From: Gottfriedia acidiceleris
GTDB taxonomy: Bacteria > Bacillota > Bacilli > Bacillales > Bacillaceae_G
Assembly (NCBI RefSeq): GCF_004138285.1
Contig: NZ_SCFN01000008.1
Coordinates: 186,001-250,000, forward strand
Reading direction: 5' to 3'
Length of the DNA: 64,000 bases
The notes below the pieces were generated by a model. It was not told the DNA's origin. It worked only from the letters and a program-made list of their open reading frames with translations, and ran no database searches. Positions within the stretch are counted from its first letter, which is position 1. Each line of letters begins with the position of its first letter. Positions 33,035 to 43,080 of the stretch are shown here, in pieces. Position numbers and translations under genes: made by a program.

Positions 33035-34362
33035 ATGCAAGTATTATTAAAAGCATAGAAGAAAAAACACCAGATTTTATAAAAAAAATAATTACACCCA
33101 TTGTTAGAAAAAAAGTAATTAATAATAAATATTTTCTTGAACAATATAAAGCAATTACTGATTTTGATAAAAAGACAGAAAAACAAAAAGATGAAATTCA
33201 TTTCAATCTTTTAAAAGAAAAAATAATATATGCTTATGAAAATACTATCTATTATAAAAATCTACTAGATAAGATAGATTTTAATCCTTATAATATGACA
33301 AATTTAGAAGAAATTTTAAAAATTCCTTCTATTAGTAAAGATGAAGTAATTAATAATTTTGAAGAATTAACTTCAAATGAAGCAATCAATACTTATACTG
33401 CTTATACTGGGGGAAGTACTGGAAAACCGCTGAAAATTTTATTAGATGGTACGGCCCCTTATAAAGAAAGAGCGTTTATTTATAAGTACTGGGAGAAAGC
33501 AGTAGGTTATTCTTATAAAAAAGGAAAAACAATAACTTTTAGAGGACTAGAATTTGGTAAGAGGTTATATAAATTTAATCCTATAGATAATCAAATTATT
33601 ATGTCTCCTTTTAAATTAAGTTTAGACACTATAGACGACTACGTTAAGGTTATTCGTTCCTATAAACCTGAGTTTATTCATGGATATCCTTCAGCAATCT
33701 CAAATTTTTGTAGATTAATAAATTTGAAAAAAATAAAATTAGACATCGAAATTAAAGGGGTATTTCTTGTTTCAGAAAATGTTACTGAAATAGAGAAAGA
33801 ACTCATAGAGAATACTTTAAAATGTAAAACTGCCATCTTTTATGGACATAGTGAAAGATTAGTGTTAGGTGAATATTACGAAAACCTTGGATATAAGTTT
33901 CATAAACTTTATGGACATGTGGAGTTAATGCATTACAAGGACAATTTGTATAAAATTTTAGTGACGGGATTCTTAAGTAATTCTATGCCTTTAATAAATT
34001 ATATTACAGATGATATAGTTGAAATCACTGAAAATAAAGAATGTTTAATACATGGGCATAGAGGAAAAGAATTATTGTATGGTGTGAATAAAGAAGAGAT
34101 TTCATTAGCAGCAATAAATTTTCATAGTAATGCATTTTCTAAAGTATTAAAATATCAATTTGAGCAACATGAAATTGGTAATGTTAAATTTAGGTTAGAG
34201 CCAATTAAAGGAATGCAGTTTGAAAATAAAGATTTAAACCAAATAAAAAAAGTTTTAGATAATAAATTTAATAACGTTATAAATTACTCAATAGAGATCG
34301 TAGATTATATACCACTTACACAAAGAGGCAAGTTTAAAAAAATTATTCAACATATTAATTAA
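33031..34362 (+). CDS. CapK-like adenylate-forming family protein
   Basis: A 443-residue protein of the phenylacetate-CoA-ligase-like (CapK) group found in capsule loci. The P-loop YTGGSTGKPLKI (about residues 128-139), FIHGYPSAI and ITDDIVEI are visible. Adenylate-forming chemistry is suggested, but for CapK proteins neither substrate nor product is established; addition of an acyl or amino-acid substituent to the polymer is a guess. Its start overlaps the preceding stop codon (ATGA) and the next gene follows at once, so it belongs to the operon. Confidence 0.8.
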   Translation: MNASIIKSIEEKTPDFIKKIITPIVRKKVINNKYFLEQYKAITDFDKKTEKQKDEIHFNLLKEKIIYAYENTIYYKNLLDKIDFNPYNMTNLEEILKIPSISKDEVINNFEELTSNEAINTYTAYTGGSTGKPLKILLDGTAPYKERAFIYKYWEKAVGYSYKKGKTITFRGLEFGKRLYKFNPIDNQIIMSPFKLSLDTIDDYVKVIRSYKPEFIHGYPSAISNFCRLINLKKIKLDIEIKGVFLVSENVTEIEKELIENTLKCKTAIFYGHSERLVLGEYYENLGYKFHKLYGHVELMHYKDNLYKILVTGFLSNSMPLINYITDDIVEITENKECLIHGHRGKELLYGVNKEEISLAAINFHSNAFSKVLKYQFEQHEIGNVKFRLEPIKGMQFENKDLNQIKKVLDNKFNNVINYSIEIVDYIPLTQRGKFKKIIQHIN

Positions 34363-34378
34363 AATGGAGTATACAAAA

Positions 34379-35449
34379 ATGAAAGTATTAATAGTTGGAC
34401 CTTCTTTAAAGTTAAAAGGAGGAATTAGTAGTGTATTAAATAATTACAATGAAAATATTAATCTTTTTACAAATAAAAATTGTGATGTAGAGATACTTGG
34501 AACTATTAATTCTAAAAACAAGTATAAACAATTATTAGATTTTATGATTTTCTTATTGAAATTTAGTATAAAAGTGTTGGGTACCGATATTGTTCATATT
34601 CACACTGCGTCTTATGGAAGTTTTACAAGGAAGAGTATTTTGGCAATGATTTGTAAGAAAATAAACGTACCGTATATCATTCATTTACATGGAGCGGAAT
34701 TTGATTTGTTTTATGCAAAATCCTCCAAGAAGAAAAAAATAAATATTAAAAATTATTTTAACAATGCAGCTAAGATTGTTGTTCTTGGAGAGCAATGGAA
34801 AAAAGTTGTTTCTGAGTTCACCGATAATGTTGCCAATATAACTATTTTAAATAACGCGGTCCCTTTACCGAAAAATAAAAAATATAAAACTGAATCAAAT
34901 AGTAAATTGGTATTAGGATTTTTAGGGGAAATTGGTGTAAGAAAAGGAATATATGATTTAGTTAACTGTATTGATCAGATTAGTATTGAAAGAGAATTAA
35001 TTCTTCAAATTGCAGGTAATGGTGAAATTGATAAATTAAAAGATCATATTAATGAGAAAGTAAATTCTCATAGATTTAATATTATCGGATGGATAAATAG
35101 TGAAGAAAAGAAGAAATTCTTGAATAGTATTGATATTCTCGTTTTACCTTCTTATAACGAAGGACTTCCTATGAGCATTTTAGAAGCAATGAGTTATGGA
35201 AAACCGATCATTAGTTCATCTGTTGGTAGTATATCAGAGGCCGTACTTGAAGGCGAGAATGGCTTTTTAATCGAACCTGGCGAAATAAATCAATTATACA
35301 AGTCAATATTTGAATTTATTGAAAAGCCATATTTAAAAGAAATAATGGGAGAAAAAAGTAGAAATATATTTTATGAGCGATTTTCACTTAATAATCATAT
35401 AAATCAATTAATTGGAGTATATAAAGGAGTTTTAATTACTAATGAGTAA
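34379..35449 (+). CDS. Glycosyltransferase family 4 protein
   Basis: A 356-residue GT-B-fold retaining transferase. The N-terminal half opens KVLIVGPSLKLKGGISSVL and the C-terminal half carries LGFLGEIGVRKGIYDL and the E(x7)E donor site EGLPMSILEAM. I prefer ATG 34379 (GGAG 8 nt upstream) to ATG 34364. It should add one sugar of the repeat unit at the inner membrane face; donor unknown. Its 3' end overlaps the ATG at 35442 of the next (split) gene by eight bases, showing that the next frame was originally coupled to it. Confidence 0.88.
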   Translation: MKVLIVGPSLKLKGGISSVLNNYNENINLFTNKNCDVEILGTINSKNKYKQLLDFMIFLLKFSIKVLGTDIVHIHTASYGSFTRKSILAMICKKINVPYIIHLHGAEFDLFYAKSSKKKKINIKNYFNNAAKIVVLGEQWKKVVSEFTDNVANITILNNAVPLPKNKKYKTESNSKLVLGFLGEIGVRKGIYDLVNCIDQISIERELILQIAGNGEIDKLKDHINEKVNSHRFNIIGWINSEEKKKFLNSIDILVLPSYNEGLPMSILEAMSYGKPIISSSVGSISEAVLEGENGFLIEPGEINQLYKSIFEFIEKPYLKEIMGEKSRNIFYERFSLNNHINQLIGVYKGVLITNE

Positions 35450-37299
35450 TCAGTTGAAGTGGTATTATGACCGCTTATCAAAAATGTCTATACCTGAGAT
35501 TAGCTGGAGAATAAAACAAAAATATAAAACGTATAGCTACAAAAATAAATATGGAAAAAAAAAAGTATTTAATAACTGACAGTGAGATATATAAAATATC
35601 AAATGACATTTTGGAACGATTTCAAAGTTCTTTTTTTATAAATAAAGGAAAAAACAGTCTTAACAAATTTTCCGAGATCATTCCCCAAAAATTATTTGGA
35701 AATTTAGATATTCGTTTTGATGAACATAAATGTCCTGATTGGCATTATGCATATATTTTGGATAATTACTGGTCATTAGATTTTTCTTTCAATATGAATA
35801 TAAAACAACGTGATGATATAGGAGATCCAAGAGTTGCTTGGGAAATTAATAGATTACAGTATTTACCTAAACTAGCTTTTAATTATATGTTAACAGATGA
35901 TATTGAGTTCTTAAATTTATTAAAAAAACATTTTTATAGTTGGGTAAATAGTAATCCTTTTTTATGGGGGGTTAATTGGACTAGTCCAATGGAAGCCGCT
36001 TTAAGAAATATATCACTAATATTCGTGTTAGCTTATTTAGAAGATAAAAAAGACGATGAAGATTTAAAAGAATTCTTAACAGATATAAAATTAATGATTT
36101 TAAATCAAAATCAGTTTGTAAATGAACATTATTCACAACATTCTTCTGGAAACAATCATTTAATTGTGGAAATGGTTTCAATGAATATTGTCGCAAGTTG
36201 TTTTGGGATGAATGATATTCAAAAGTCTACTCACAATATTTTAGAAAAAGAAATAATTAGACAAACATTTAATGACGGTGTGAATAAAGAGCAAGCCATA
36301 CATTATCACTCATTTGTTGTTGAGGCTTTATTATTATGGATTAAAGTATGTAATGATGGAGAAATCAGAATTTCAAAAAATGTAATTGAATTAATCGGAA
36401 AAATGGTAGAGTATATTGCTGACATGATGGATGAAAAGGGAAATGTACCTCAACTTGGGGATTCCGATGAAGGGAAAATTATTTCATTTGGTGAAGAAAA
36501 CCATTATGTTATGGTGCTAGATTTTGCAACACATATTTTTAATAAAATTTATTCTCCTTATAATAAAATCACATCAAAAACAATCCTATCAATACTTGGA
36601 GATGAGTTTGTAAAAACACTACCAATTTATAATAGAAAAAGTAATAAGATATATAAAGAAGGTGGAAAAACTATTTTTAGAAAAGAAATAATCAATAAAA
36701 GGATTTTGCTTACCTTTGAGTATGGAAATCTAGGTATGAGTTCGATTTTTGCTCATGGCCATGCTGATGCTCTAAGTATAAATCTTAATGTAAATGGTAT
36801 TCCTATTTTTGTTGATCCGGGAACATACATCTATAATATTGAATACTCTTTAAGAGATAGGCTTCGAATGTCTAATTCGCATAACACAATTTCTAAAAGT
36901 GGAGACAACTTCTCAATTTCAAGGGGAGCATTTTTATGGGAAAAAGATTATCAAATTTTTGATATTCATAACGAGAAAGATAGTTCTATAGCTAAATTAA
37001 AAACTATAAAAAATAATACGTATTGTAGAAAATTAAAATTATGTTCAGATAGCATAATAATTAATGATAGCGCCTCATCTGATTTTGAAGCTAATTATTT
37101 AATTAATCCGTCCATTAATATAAATAAAATTGATAACAACACTATTGAGCTGTTTTCTGGAACAGAGAGGATATGTAAAATAGTTTCAGAAAAAGCTATG
37201 GTTTTGGAGGAATCTGTAGTGTCTAGTTCTTTTACAAAATTAGAAAGCTCTTCAAAAATTAATATAAAAAATCCACATATTACTAAGATTATATTTTAA
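35442..37299 (+). pseudogene. Heparinase II/III-family polysaccharide lyase, frameshifted in an A10 tract
   Basis: The frame from ATG 35442 reads SNQLKWYYDRLSKMSIPEI and stops at TGA 35577-35579. The rest, open from 35551 to 37299, is a heparinase II/III protein with SQHSSGNNHLIVEM and GHADALSINLNVNGIPIFVDPGTYIY. The two frames meet at ten As (35555-35564); nine As would join them into one 618-residue protein. The N-terminal WYYDRL..MS..EI..RIKQK piece is typical of such lyases in EPS loci. ATG 35551 lacks an RBS, whereas 35442 is coupled to the upstream gene. It may be a true frameshift, phase variation or slippage, or a sequencing error. An intact enzyme would cleave uronic-acid polymers, possibly the ManNAcA polymer made here. 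Confidence 0.8.
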
Positions 37300-37310
37300 A
37301 GAGGGTACCT

Positions 37311-37754
37311 ATGGAAGCTATAAAATTATATCGAATTGCGAATAAATTATATAAACATAAAATACCGGTATTACCTAAAATATTTTACCGAATGATTTAT
37401 CTTATTAATAATTGTCACATTCATTATACAACTAAAATAGGAAAAGGAACTAAGCTTGGATACGGTGGAATATCCGTAGTAATTCATAAAGATGCAGAAA
37501 TTGGTGATAATTGTATGATTGGTTCTTGTGTTACTATTGGCGGAAGGTCTGGTATAAAAAAACTGCCAGTTATTGGAAATAACGTCTATATAGGTACAGG
37601 AGCCAAAATACTTGGGGATCTTAAAATAGGTGATAATTCTGTTATTGGTGCCAACGCAGTTGTAATTACTGATTTTCCAGCTAATAGTATAATAGCAGGT
37701 GTACCAGCCAAGTTATTAAAAAATAATAATTTAATGGGTGATATAGATAAATGA
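37311..37754 (+). CDS. Left-handed beta-helix acyltransferase, serine-acetyltransferase-like
   Basis: A 147-residue hexapeptide-repeat acyltransferase. A short helical N terminus precedes repeats such as IGKGTKLGYGGISVVIHKDAEIGDNC, with GSCVTIGG and IGTGAKILGDLKIGDNSVIGANAVV typical of CysE/NeuD-like O-acetyltransferases. It probably acetylates a sugar of the repeat unit using acetyl-CoA. The ATG follows GAGGGTAC. It overlaps the next gene by four bases (ATGA). Confidence 0.88.
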   Translation: MEAIKLYRIANKLYKHKIPVLPKIFYRMIYLINNCHIHYTTKIGKGTKLGYGGISVVIHKDAEIGDNCMIGSCVTIGGRSGIKKLPVIGNNVYIGTGAKILGDLKIGDNSVIGANAVVITDFPANSIIAGVPAKLLKNNNLMGDIDK

Positions 37755-38848
37755 ATGTATTACATATTAATTCCTCTTTTTCAACTGGTGGTGCCGAGAA
37801 ACTTATTAAATTATTTATTACTGAGAATAACGATCAATATAATAATTACCTTTGTATAGTAAATGATATAGTGGATAGTGATATGATTAACGGATTAGCA
37901 GATGAGAGAATCTTATTTTGTAAAAGACAAGAAGGTTCTAAAAATATTTTTAATAATTTTAGAATATTTTTTAAGATATTAAGATTTATTAGACTTAATA
38001 AAATTAGTATTTTACACTGCCATAATACATTTTCTTTAAAAGTTGCTTTATTAATAAAGAAAATGATAAAAATTAAAGTAATTTATACAATTCATGCAAA
38101 TGGAATTATTAATGAAAAATATTCCATGTTGCAAGTTGATACTTACGTAGCAATATCTAAAACCGTATATAACAACGCAATTGCTGTTTTAAAAAATAAG
38201 AAATTAGTTCTTATAAATAATGCAGTAAATTTAAAACCGTTTTTGGAAATAAATTCATCAAAAATACCTAAAAGCGATAAGAAGTACAAAATTGTATGCT
38301 TAGCTAGAATAAATCCAGTGAAAGGTCAGGATATACTGATTAAATCCTTAAGACAATTAATAGATAAATATAATTTTAATAACTTTCATTGTTACTTTGC
38401 AGGAGAAACTATGGATAAGGTATATGAGAAAAAACTAGACGATACTGTTTCTGAATTAGGACTAAAGGATTGTGTTACTTTTTTGGGAAATGTATCAGAT
38501 GTATATTCTCTGTATAAGGAGTGCGATTTATTAGTTTTGCCGTCAAGGAATGAAGGGTTTGGTCTAGTATTATTAGAGGCTTTAGCTGCGGGTTGTAACG
38601 TAATTGCAAGTAATATTGAAGCTCCGAGTGAAATAATTTTAAATTATCCAATAAAAAAGCAAGTCTCCACTTTTGAAACTGAAAATTTTATGGATTTGTC
38701 GGAAAAAATATACTATTTTACTAGGTTTGATAGATATTCAAATTATACTAATAAAGAAATTATAAGCACATATCTAGAAGAAAATTACTCTTTAGACTCT
38801 TTTTTTAAACAGTATAATCTTGAATATGATCATTTAATGAAAAGCTAG
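37751..38848 (+). CDS. Glycosyltransferase family 4 protein
   Basis: A 365-residue GT-B transferase. It has HINSSFSTGGAEKLIKLF at the N terminus, VCLARINPVKGQDILIKSL at the donor domain and the E(x7)E site EGFGLVLLEALAAG. It presumably adds a second sugar of the EPS repeat. It is coupled to the acyltransferase upstream. The codons are very AT-rich, as in the whole 33-42 kb block. Confidence 0.88.
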   Translation: MNVLHINSSFSTGGAEKLIKLFITENNDQYNNYLCIVNDIVDSDMINGLADERILFCKRQEGSKNIFNNFRIFFKILRFIRLNKISILHCHNTFSLKVALLIKKMIKIKVIYTIHANGIINEKYSMLQVDTYVAISKTVYNNAIAVLKNKKLVLINNAVNLKPFLEINSSKIPKSDKKYKIVCLARINPVKGQDILIKSLRQLIDKYNFNNFHCYFAGETMDKVYEKKLDDTVSELGLKDCVTFLGNVSDVYSLYKECDLLVLPSRNEGFGLVLLEALAAGCNVIASNIEAPSEIILNYPIKKQVSTFETENFMDLSEKIYYFTRFDRYSNYTNKEIISTYLEENYSLDSFFKQYNLEYDHLMKS

Positions 38849-38930
38849 TTTTTATTATTCTTTATAGTATATAGAAAGAATATGAAATGCTATTTTTAGA
38901 AATAATAATTTAATTTGAAAAGGAGTATCG

Positions 38931-40148
38931 ATGAAAAAAAGTGATAAATTGTTTGTATTTTTAGTTACATGTTTATTATGTTATACTCCTACAATAATAG
39001 GGATTGGTGGCGCATTTTTGTCATTGGAATTTGCAAAGACTTTGTCAACAGTATTGGTATTATTAATAATACTTAATAGAATTTATAAAATGAAGCTTAA
39101 AGTTTTTAATTTGTGGGTATATTTTTTAGTTCTTTCTATTCAATTAATATCTATTGCTCGTGATCCTTACTACTTTGAACCAATGCAAACAATGATATTA
39201 TTTATACTACCATTATTATTAGTTTGCATAGATTTTTCAGAATTAGAAGCAATAAGCATAATTAAAATATTTAATAGGTACATGATGTTTATTTTTATTT
39301 TAGTATTTCTTGATTTAGTTACTTTCGGCGGGATACAAGCGATTATTGTAAAGTTATTACCGGATAGTATGAGTCTAAAAACAACAATTCAAGTTGAAAC
39401 ATTAAGTGGTAATTTATATAGAGCCCATAGTCTTATAGGACATTCTTTGTATACAGCAACATATTTTATATTTTTCTTTATAATTAATTCTTTAAATATT
39501 AAATACAATTTATTTCATAGTATATTTGTAAAATATAAATGGTTAATGTGGATAATTTCAATAATTGGAGTTGTAGCTGCTAATAGTAAAATGGGACTAC
39601 TAGTATTTATTTTATTAGTTATATGGCATATTAAATTTATTTCTCAGAAAAAAGTAATTACACTGGTGCTTTCAGTGATTTTATTAATATTAATTATTAA
39701 CACGGATTTTTTCAGAAATAACATTCTTCAAAGGTTTTTAGTAGTTTTGAATTCAGACGATATTACTAACGGCAGATTATCTTCAATAACTGATTTTTTT
39801 AAATATAAATACTATCATTTATCTATTTTTGGAAAAGGTACAGGATTTAACGGAATTATATTAAATAATTATGCAGATATTAATCATGACTTTGAAACTC
39901 CATTTATGATTTTCCTAGTAGATTATGGATACATAACCTTACTATTATTAGTAATCTTATTTTTACTAATTCCTTTGTATCGTTTAAGAAAAGAATTACC
40001 TCTATTTATTAGTTTGTTATTATTTTCAGTTTTTGTATACTCTTTTAATAGTATTGGAATAGTAGGCCAATATTTAGAGTCATATATAATATTTATTTAC
40101 TTAATTATCAATTTTAGGAAATTTAGAGAGAAGGTAATTAAAACCTGA
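38931..40148 (+). CDS. Wzy-type polysaccharide polymerase
   Basis: A 405-residue integral membrane protein with about ten to twelve helices and one large loop near residues 270-320 (GRLSSITDFFKYKYYHLSIFGKGTGFNG). This loop pattern (R near the loop start, G.G.G later) is the O-antigen polymerase/ligase layout. It lies between transferases and the flippase, where Wzy is expected. The sequence is poorly conserved in general, so the call rests on topology and context. Confidence 0.8.
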   Translation: MKKSDKLFVFLVTCLLCYTPTIIGIGGAFLSLEFAKTLSTVLVLLIILNRIYKMKLKVFNLWVYFLVLSIQLISIARDPYYFEPMQTMILFILPLLLVCIDFSELEAISIIKIFNRYMMFIFILVFLDLVTFGGIQAIIVKLLPDSMSLKTTIQVETLSGNLYRAHSLIGHSLYTATYFIFFFIINSLNIKYNLFHSIFVKYKWLMWIISIIGVVAANSKMGLLVFILLVIWHIKFISQKKVITLVLSVILLILIINTDFFRNNILQRFLVVLNSDDITNGRLSSITDFFKYKYYHLSIFGKGTGFNGIILNNYADINHDFETPFMIFLVDYGYITLLLLVILFLLIPLYRLRKELPLFISLLLFSVFVYSFNSIGIVGQYLESYIIFIYLIINFRKFREKVIKT

Positions 40149-40165
40149 AAGGTCAAAGAATTCAA

Positions 40166-41584
40166 ATGGATAAAAAAATATTTTTTAATACAATGTTAAT
40201 GTTTTTAAACCAATTTTCAATGATACTGTTCCCTGTAATAACGACGCCATATATTTCAAGAGTATTGACCCCTAAAGATTTAGGAGTGTATTCTTATACA
40301 ATGTCTATAGTTCAAATTTTTACATTTGCAGGTTTACTTGGAATAAATACTCTTGCTATCCGGGAGCTAGCGAAAGTAAGAAATGATAAAGCAAAATTTA
40401 GTGAACTTTATCACATTCTGAGAATTAATCATATAATAAACATTTTCATTACACTAGTCATTTATGTTTGTTTTAGTTTATTATTTAATACAAAATATTC
40501 TTTTTATTTTTTACTTCAATTACCATTTATTTTGGCGCTTTTTTTTGATATTGGTTGGTTATATATAGCAAAAGAGGATATGAATAAAATAGTAATTAGA
40601 AACATAATATTAAAATCTTTAGGAGTATTTCTAACTTTTATATTGGTAAAAAACTCAAATGATTTATGGATTTATTTTGCTATATTTCCGATAATTACAT
40701 TGATCTCTAACTTATACGTATTTAATTTTAGAAAAACTTATATTCTAAAAAGTAATATTGATAAAAAGACAGTATTAAGTCAGTATATGAAATATTGTAT
40801 TCCCGGGTTGATACTTTTTGTTCCGCAACTTTTATTACAAATATATAATTCACTAGATAAAATACTTGGAGCAAACTTACTAAGTATGGATGAAATTGGA
40901 CTTTATGATCAAGCCTTTAAAGTAGTTAGACTTTCAATTGCATTTATTCCTGCAATAGGCTTAGCAATGCTTCCAAGGGTAGCATATCTACTATCAAATA
41001 AAAAGGAAGATATAAACCAAACAATAAAAAATAGTTCGGTACTTACTTTGTTTATAACTGCTGGTATAGCTGGTGGGCTATTTTGTATAGCTGGTTTATT
41101 AGTGCAATGGTTTTTTGGACCTGGTTTTCGGGATGCTTCTTTACTTATTAAATATTCAACTATATTTATTTTATTTTTCGGAATAAACAGTTTTATAAAT
41201 GATCAGATAGCAATTCCATTTGAAAAAAAATCAGCAACTATTTTTCCATATATTATCTCAATCACAATACTAGTAATAAGTATCTATATATTTATACCAA
41301 TCTATCAAGTACTTGGATTAATAGCTAGTCTGACACTTGCGGAATTTGGTGCATTAATTAGTAGAGTTTTTTTACTAAATAAAATATTGTTTAGTATTAA
41401 GTGGCCAATAAAGGAGTATATTTTTATTTTTATTTCTCTTTATTTTATGATTTTAATTGTTGAATATATTCCAAGATTATATAATCCTTTCATAAATACT
41501 ATTATAGTAATTATTGTAGGTTCTATTATTTATTTCGTAGCGTTTAGAATTTTGGATAAAATAAGTAGAGCGGTATTCAAATAA
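40166..41584 (+). CDS. Wzx-type repeat-unit flippase
   Basis: A 472-residue MOP-superfamily transporter with about twelve to fourteen helices. The N terminus (FFNTMLMFLNQFSMILFPVITTPYISRVL) and GVYSYTMSIVQIFTFAGLLG are typical of RfbX/Wzx polysaccharide flippases. It moves lipid-linked repeat units across the membrane for polymerisation. It starts 18 nt after the polymerase and ends 20 nt before a convergent minus-strand gene. Confidence 0.9.
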   Translation: MDKKIFFNTMLMFLNQFSMILFPVITTPYISRVLTPKDLGVYSYTMSIVQIFTFAGLLGINTLAIRELAKVRNDKAKFSELYHILRINHIINIFITLVIYVCFSLLFNTKYSFYFLLQLPFILALFFDIGWLYIAKEDMNKIVIRNIILKSLGVFLTFILVKNSNDLWIYFAIFPIITLISNLYVFNFRKTYILKSNIDKKTVLSQYMKYCIPGLILFVPQLLLQIYNSLDKILGANLLSMDEIGLYDQAFKVVRLSIAFIPAIGLAMLPRVAYLLSNKKEDINQTIKNSSVLTLFITAGIAGGLFCIAGLLVQWFFGPGFRDASLLIKYSTIFILFFGINSFINDQIAIPFEKKSATIFPYIISITILVISIYIFIPIYQVLGLIASLTLAEFGALISRVFLLNKILFSIKWPIKEYIFIFISLYFMILIVEYIPRLYNPFINTIIVIIVGSIIYFVAFRILDKISRAVFK

Positions 41585-41604
41585 TACAGCTCTACTTATT
41601 TATG

Positions 41605-42864
41605 TTACTCTTTCGGTATTGTTTGATTATTTAAGACTTTATTTGGAAGTATGTTTTCGCCATTAATTTTTATGTGAAAATTTGCTTTACTAGTATAAAA
41701 AGTATTGTTAGTAATTGTGAATGAAGTTGGCCCTGTATTGTTATCTTGATTTACATCATAATATATATCTGATTTTATCGAATGATATATCTTGTTTTTA
41801 TCAATTTTAATATTCTGAAGTTTATAACCTTGAAATGCTATTGCAAAGTCCGAATCTACGATCTTATTATTTATTATACTTATGCCTTTCATAATTAATT
41901 GATCACCGTTAGAGAACGTATTGTTATATATATGAATACCAACAGCACAATTTTTAAATGAATTATTCTGTACTAATAGATCTTTACTTTCATAAGAATT
42001 GGCGTTTTCATTTTCATTTTGATGAAAATATACACCTTTCTCGAAGCCATTTAAATCGTTATTAGTGATTGTAATATTAGAATATCCAGCTATTTCAAAC
42101 CCAATTGAATTATTACCATTAGATGTTAGCTTATTATTAGATATGAAGAGATTAGTACCGTTATTTTTTCTTTGGGCAAATTTTATGGCACCAAATAATT
42201 TATTTATCTTATTGTTAGTAAAATGATAATTTTCTGCACCTGATGGAGTGGTTGATGTCTGAACAATATTATTAAAAAAGTTTTCTGTTACATAAATCTC
42301 TTTAGGATGCACTGTATTGGAAGGATCATCACTACTATCACTACCTAATTGAAGAGCCCCATCTCCAAAGTTTTTAAAAATGTTTTTAGAAATAATAATG
42401 TTCTCTCCACCATGAAATTGAATACCTCTATCACCTGGTACTATAGATTTTATGGTTTTAGTCAAACCAATGAATTTAAAGCCTTTTATCGCAACATTCT
42501 TACATCTTTTAATATAAATAATAGAATTAATTTTATTTGCTTTATTCTCAATTGTAGCATTTTCTCCAATTATATTAATTCTATGTAAGTCATGAATATA
42601 AAGCCGGCTTGTTACAGTATAAGTACCTTTTGGAAATATTAGAGTGTTTTTTTTACTATTTAAGTCATTCAAAGCTTTTTGAATAGCCATGGTATCGTCA
42701 GTAACACCATCACCCTTTGTTCCATAATCTTCAACATTAATTATATGTCTTGAATTATTTAAAACAATTTTTATAATAGAAAATAATATAAAAATAATGC
42801 CTAAAACAGTTATCAATAATATTCCAGTTTTTTTATACTTATTATTTAATTTTTTTATTACCAT
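41605..42864 (-). CDS. Membrane-anchored right-handed beta-helix (pectate-lyase-3-like) protein
   Basis: A 419-residue protein with an N-terminal signal-anchor (about 15-35). Next comes the Pectate_lyase_3 opening VEDYGTKGDGVTDDTMAIQKAL and many parallel-beta-helix rungs with N ladders (ITNNDLNGFEKGVYFHQNEN, ISNNKLTSN). Such proteins are extracellular polysaccharide lyases, hydrolases or epimerases. It is transcribed against the surrounding EPS genes, with its own RBS AGGAG, so it can be made independently. The substrate is probably the local polymer (inference). Confidence 0.8.
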   Translation of the reverse strand: MVIKKLNNKYKKTGILLITVLGIIFILFSIIKIVLNNSRHIINVEDYGTKGDGVTDDTMAIQKALNDLNSKKNTLIFPKGTYTVTSRLYIHDLHRINIIGENATIENKANKINSIIYIKRCKNVAIKGFKFIGLTKTIKSIVPGDRGIQFHGGENIIISKNIFKNFGDGALQLGSDSSDDPSNTVHPKEIYVTENFFNNIVQTSTTPSGAENYHFTNNKINKLFGAIKFAQRKNNGTNLFISNNKLTSNGNNSIGFEIAGYSNITITNNDLNGFEKGVYFHQNENENANSYESKDLLVQNNSFKNCAVGIHIYNNTFSNGDQLIMKGISIINNKIVDSDFAIAFQGYKLQNIKIDKNKIYHSIKSDIYYDVNQDNNTGPTSFTITNNTFYTSKANFHIKINGENILPNKVLNNQTIPKE

Positions 42865-43080
42865 AATGCACCTCTCCTAAAAAATATTAAAATAAAAAAT
42901 TAGATTTAACAAGCAAACTGTAATATTTCGGGTGATTAATATTAGTTGAATTCAGGAGTAATTGTTTTGTAATATTTTATTTAATTTTATAAAAAATCGT
43001 AAGCATTAATTAATACAGTGGTAAAAAATAGAAATCAAGATTAATGAGTATGAAGTTAATCCATAAGAGGAGTTAGGTAA

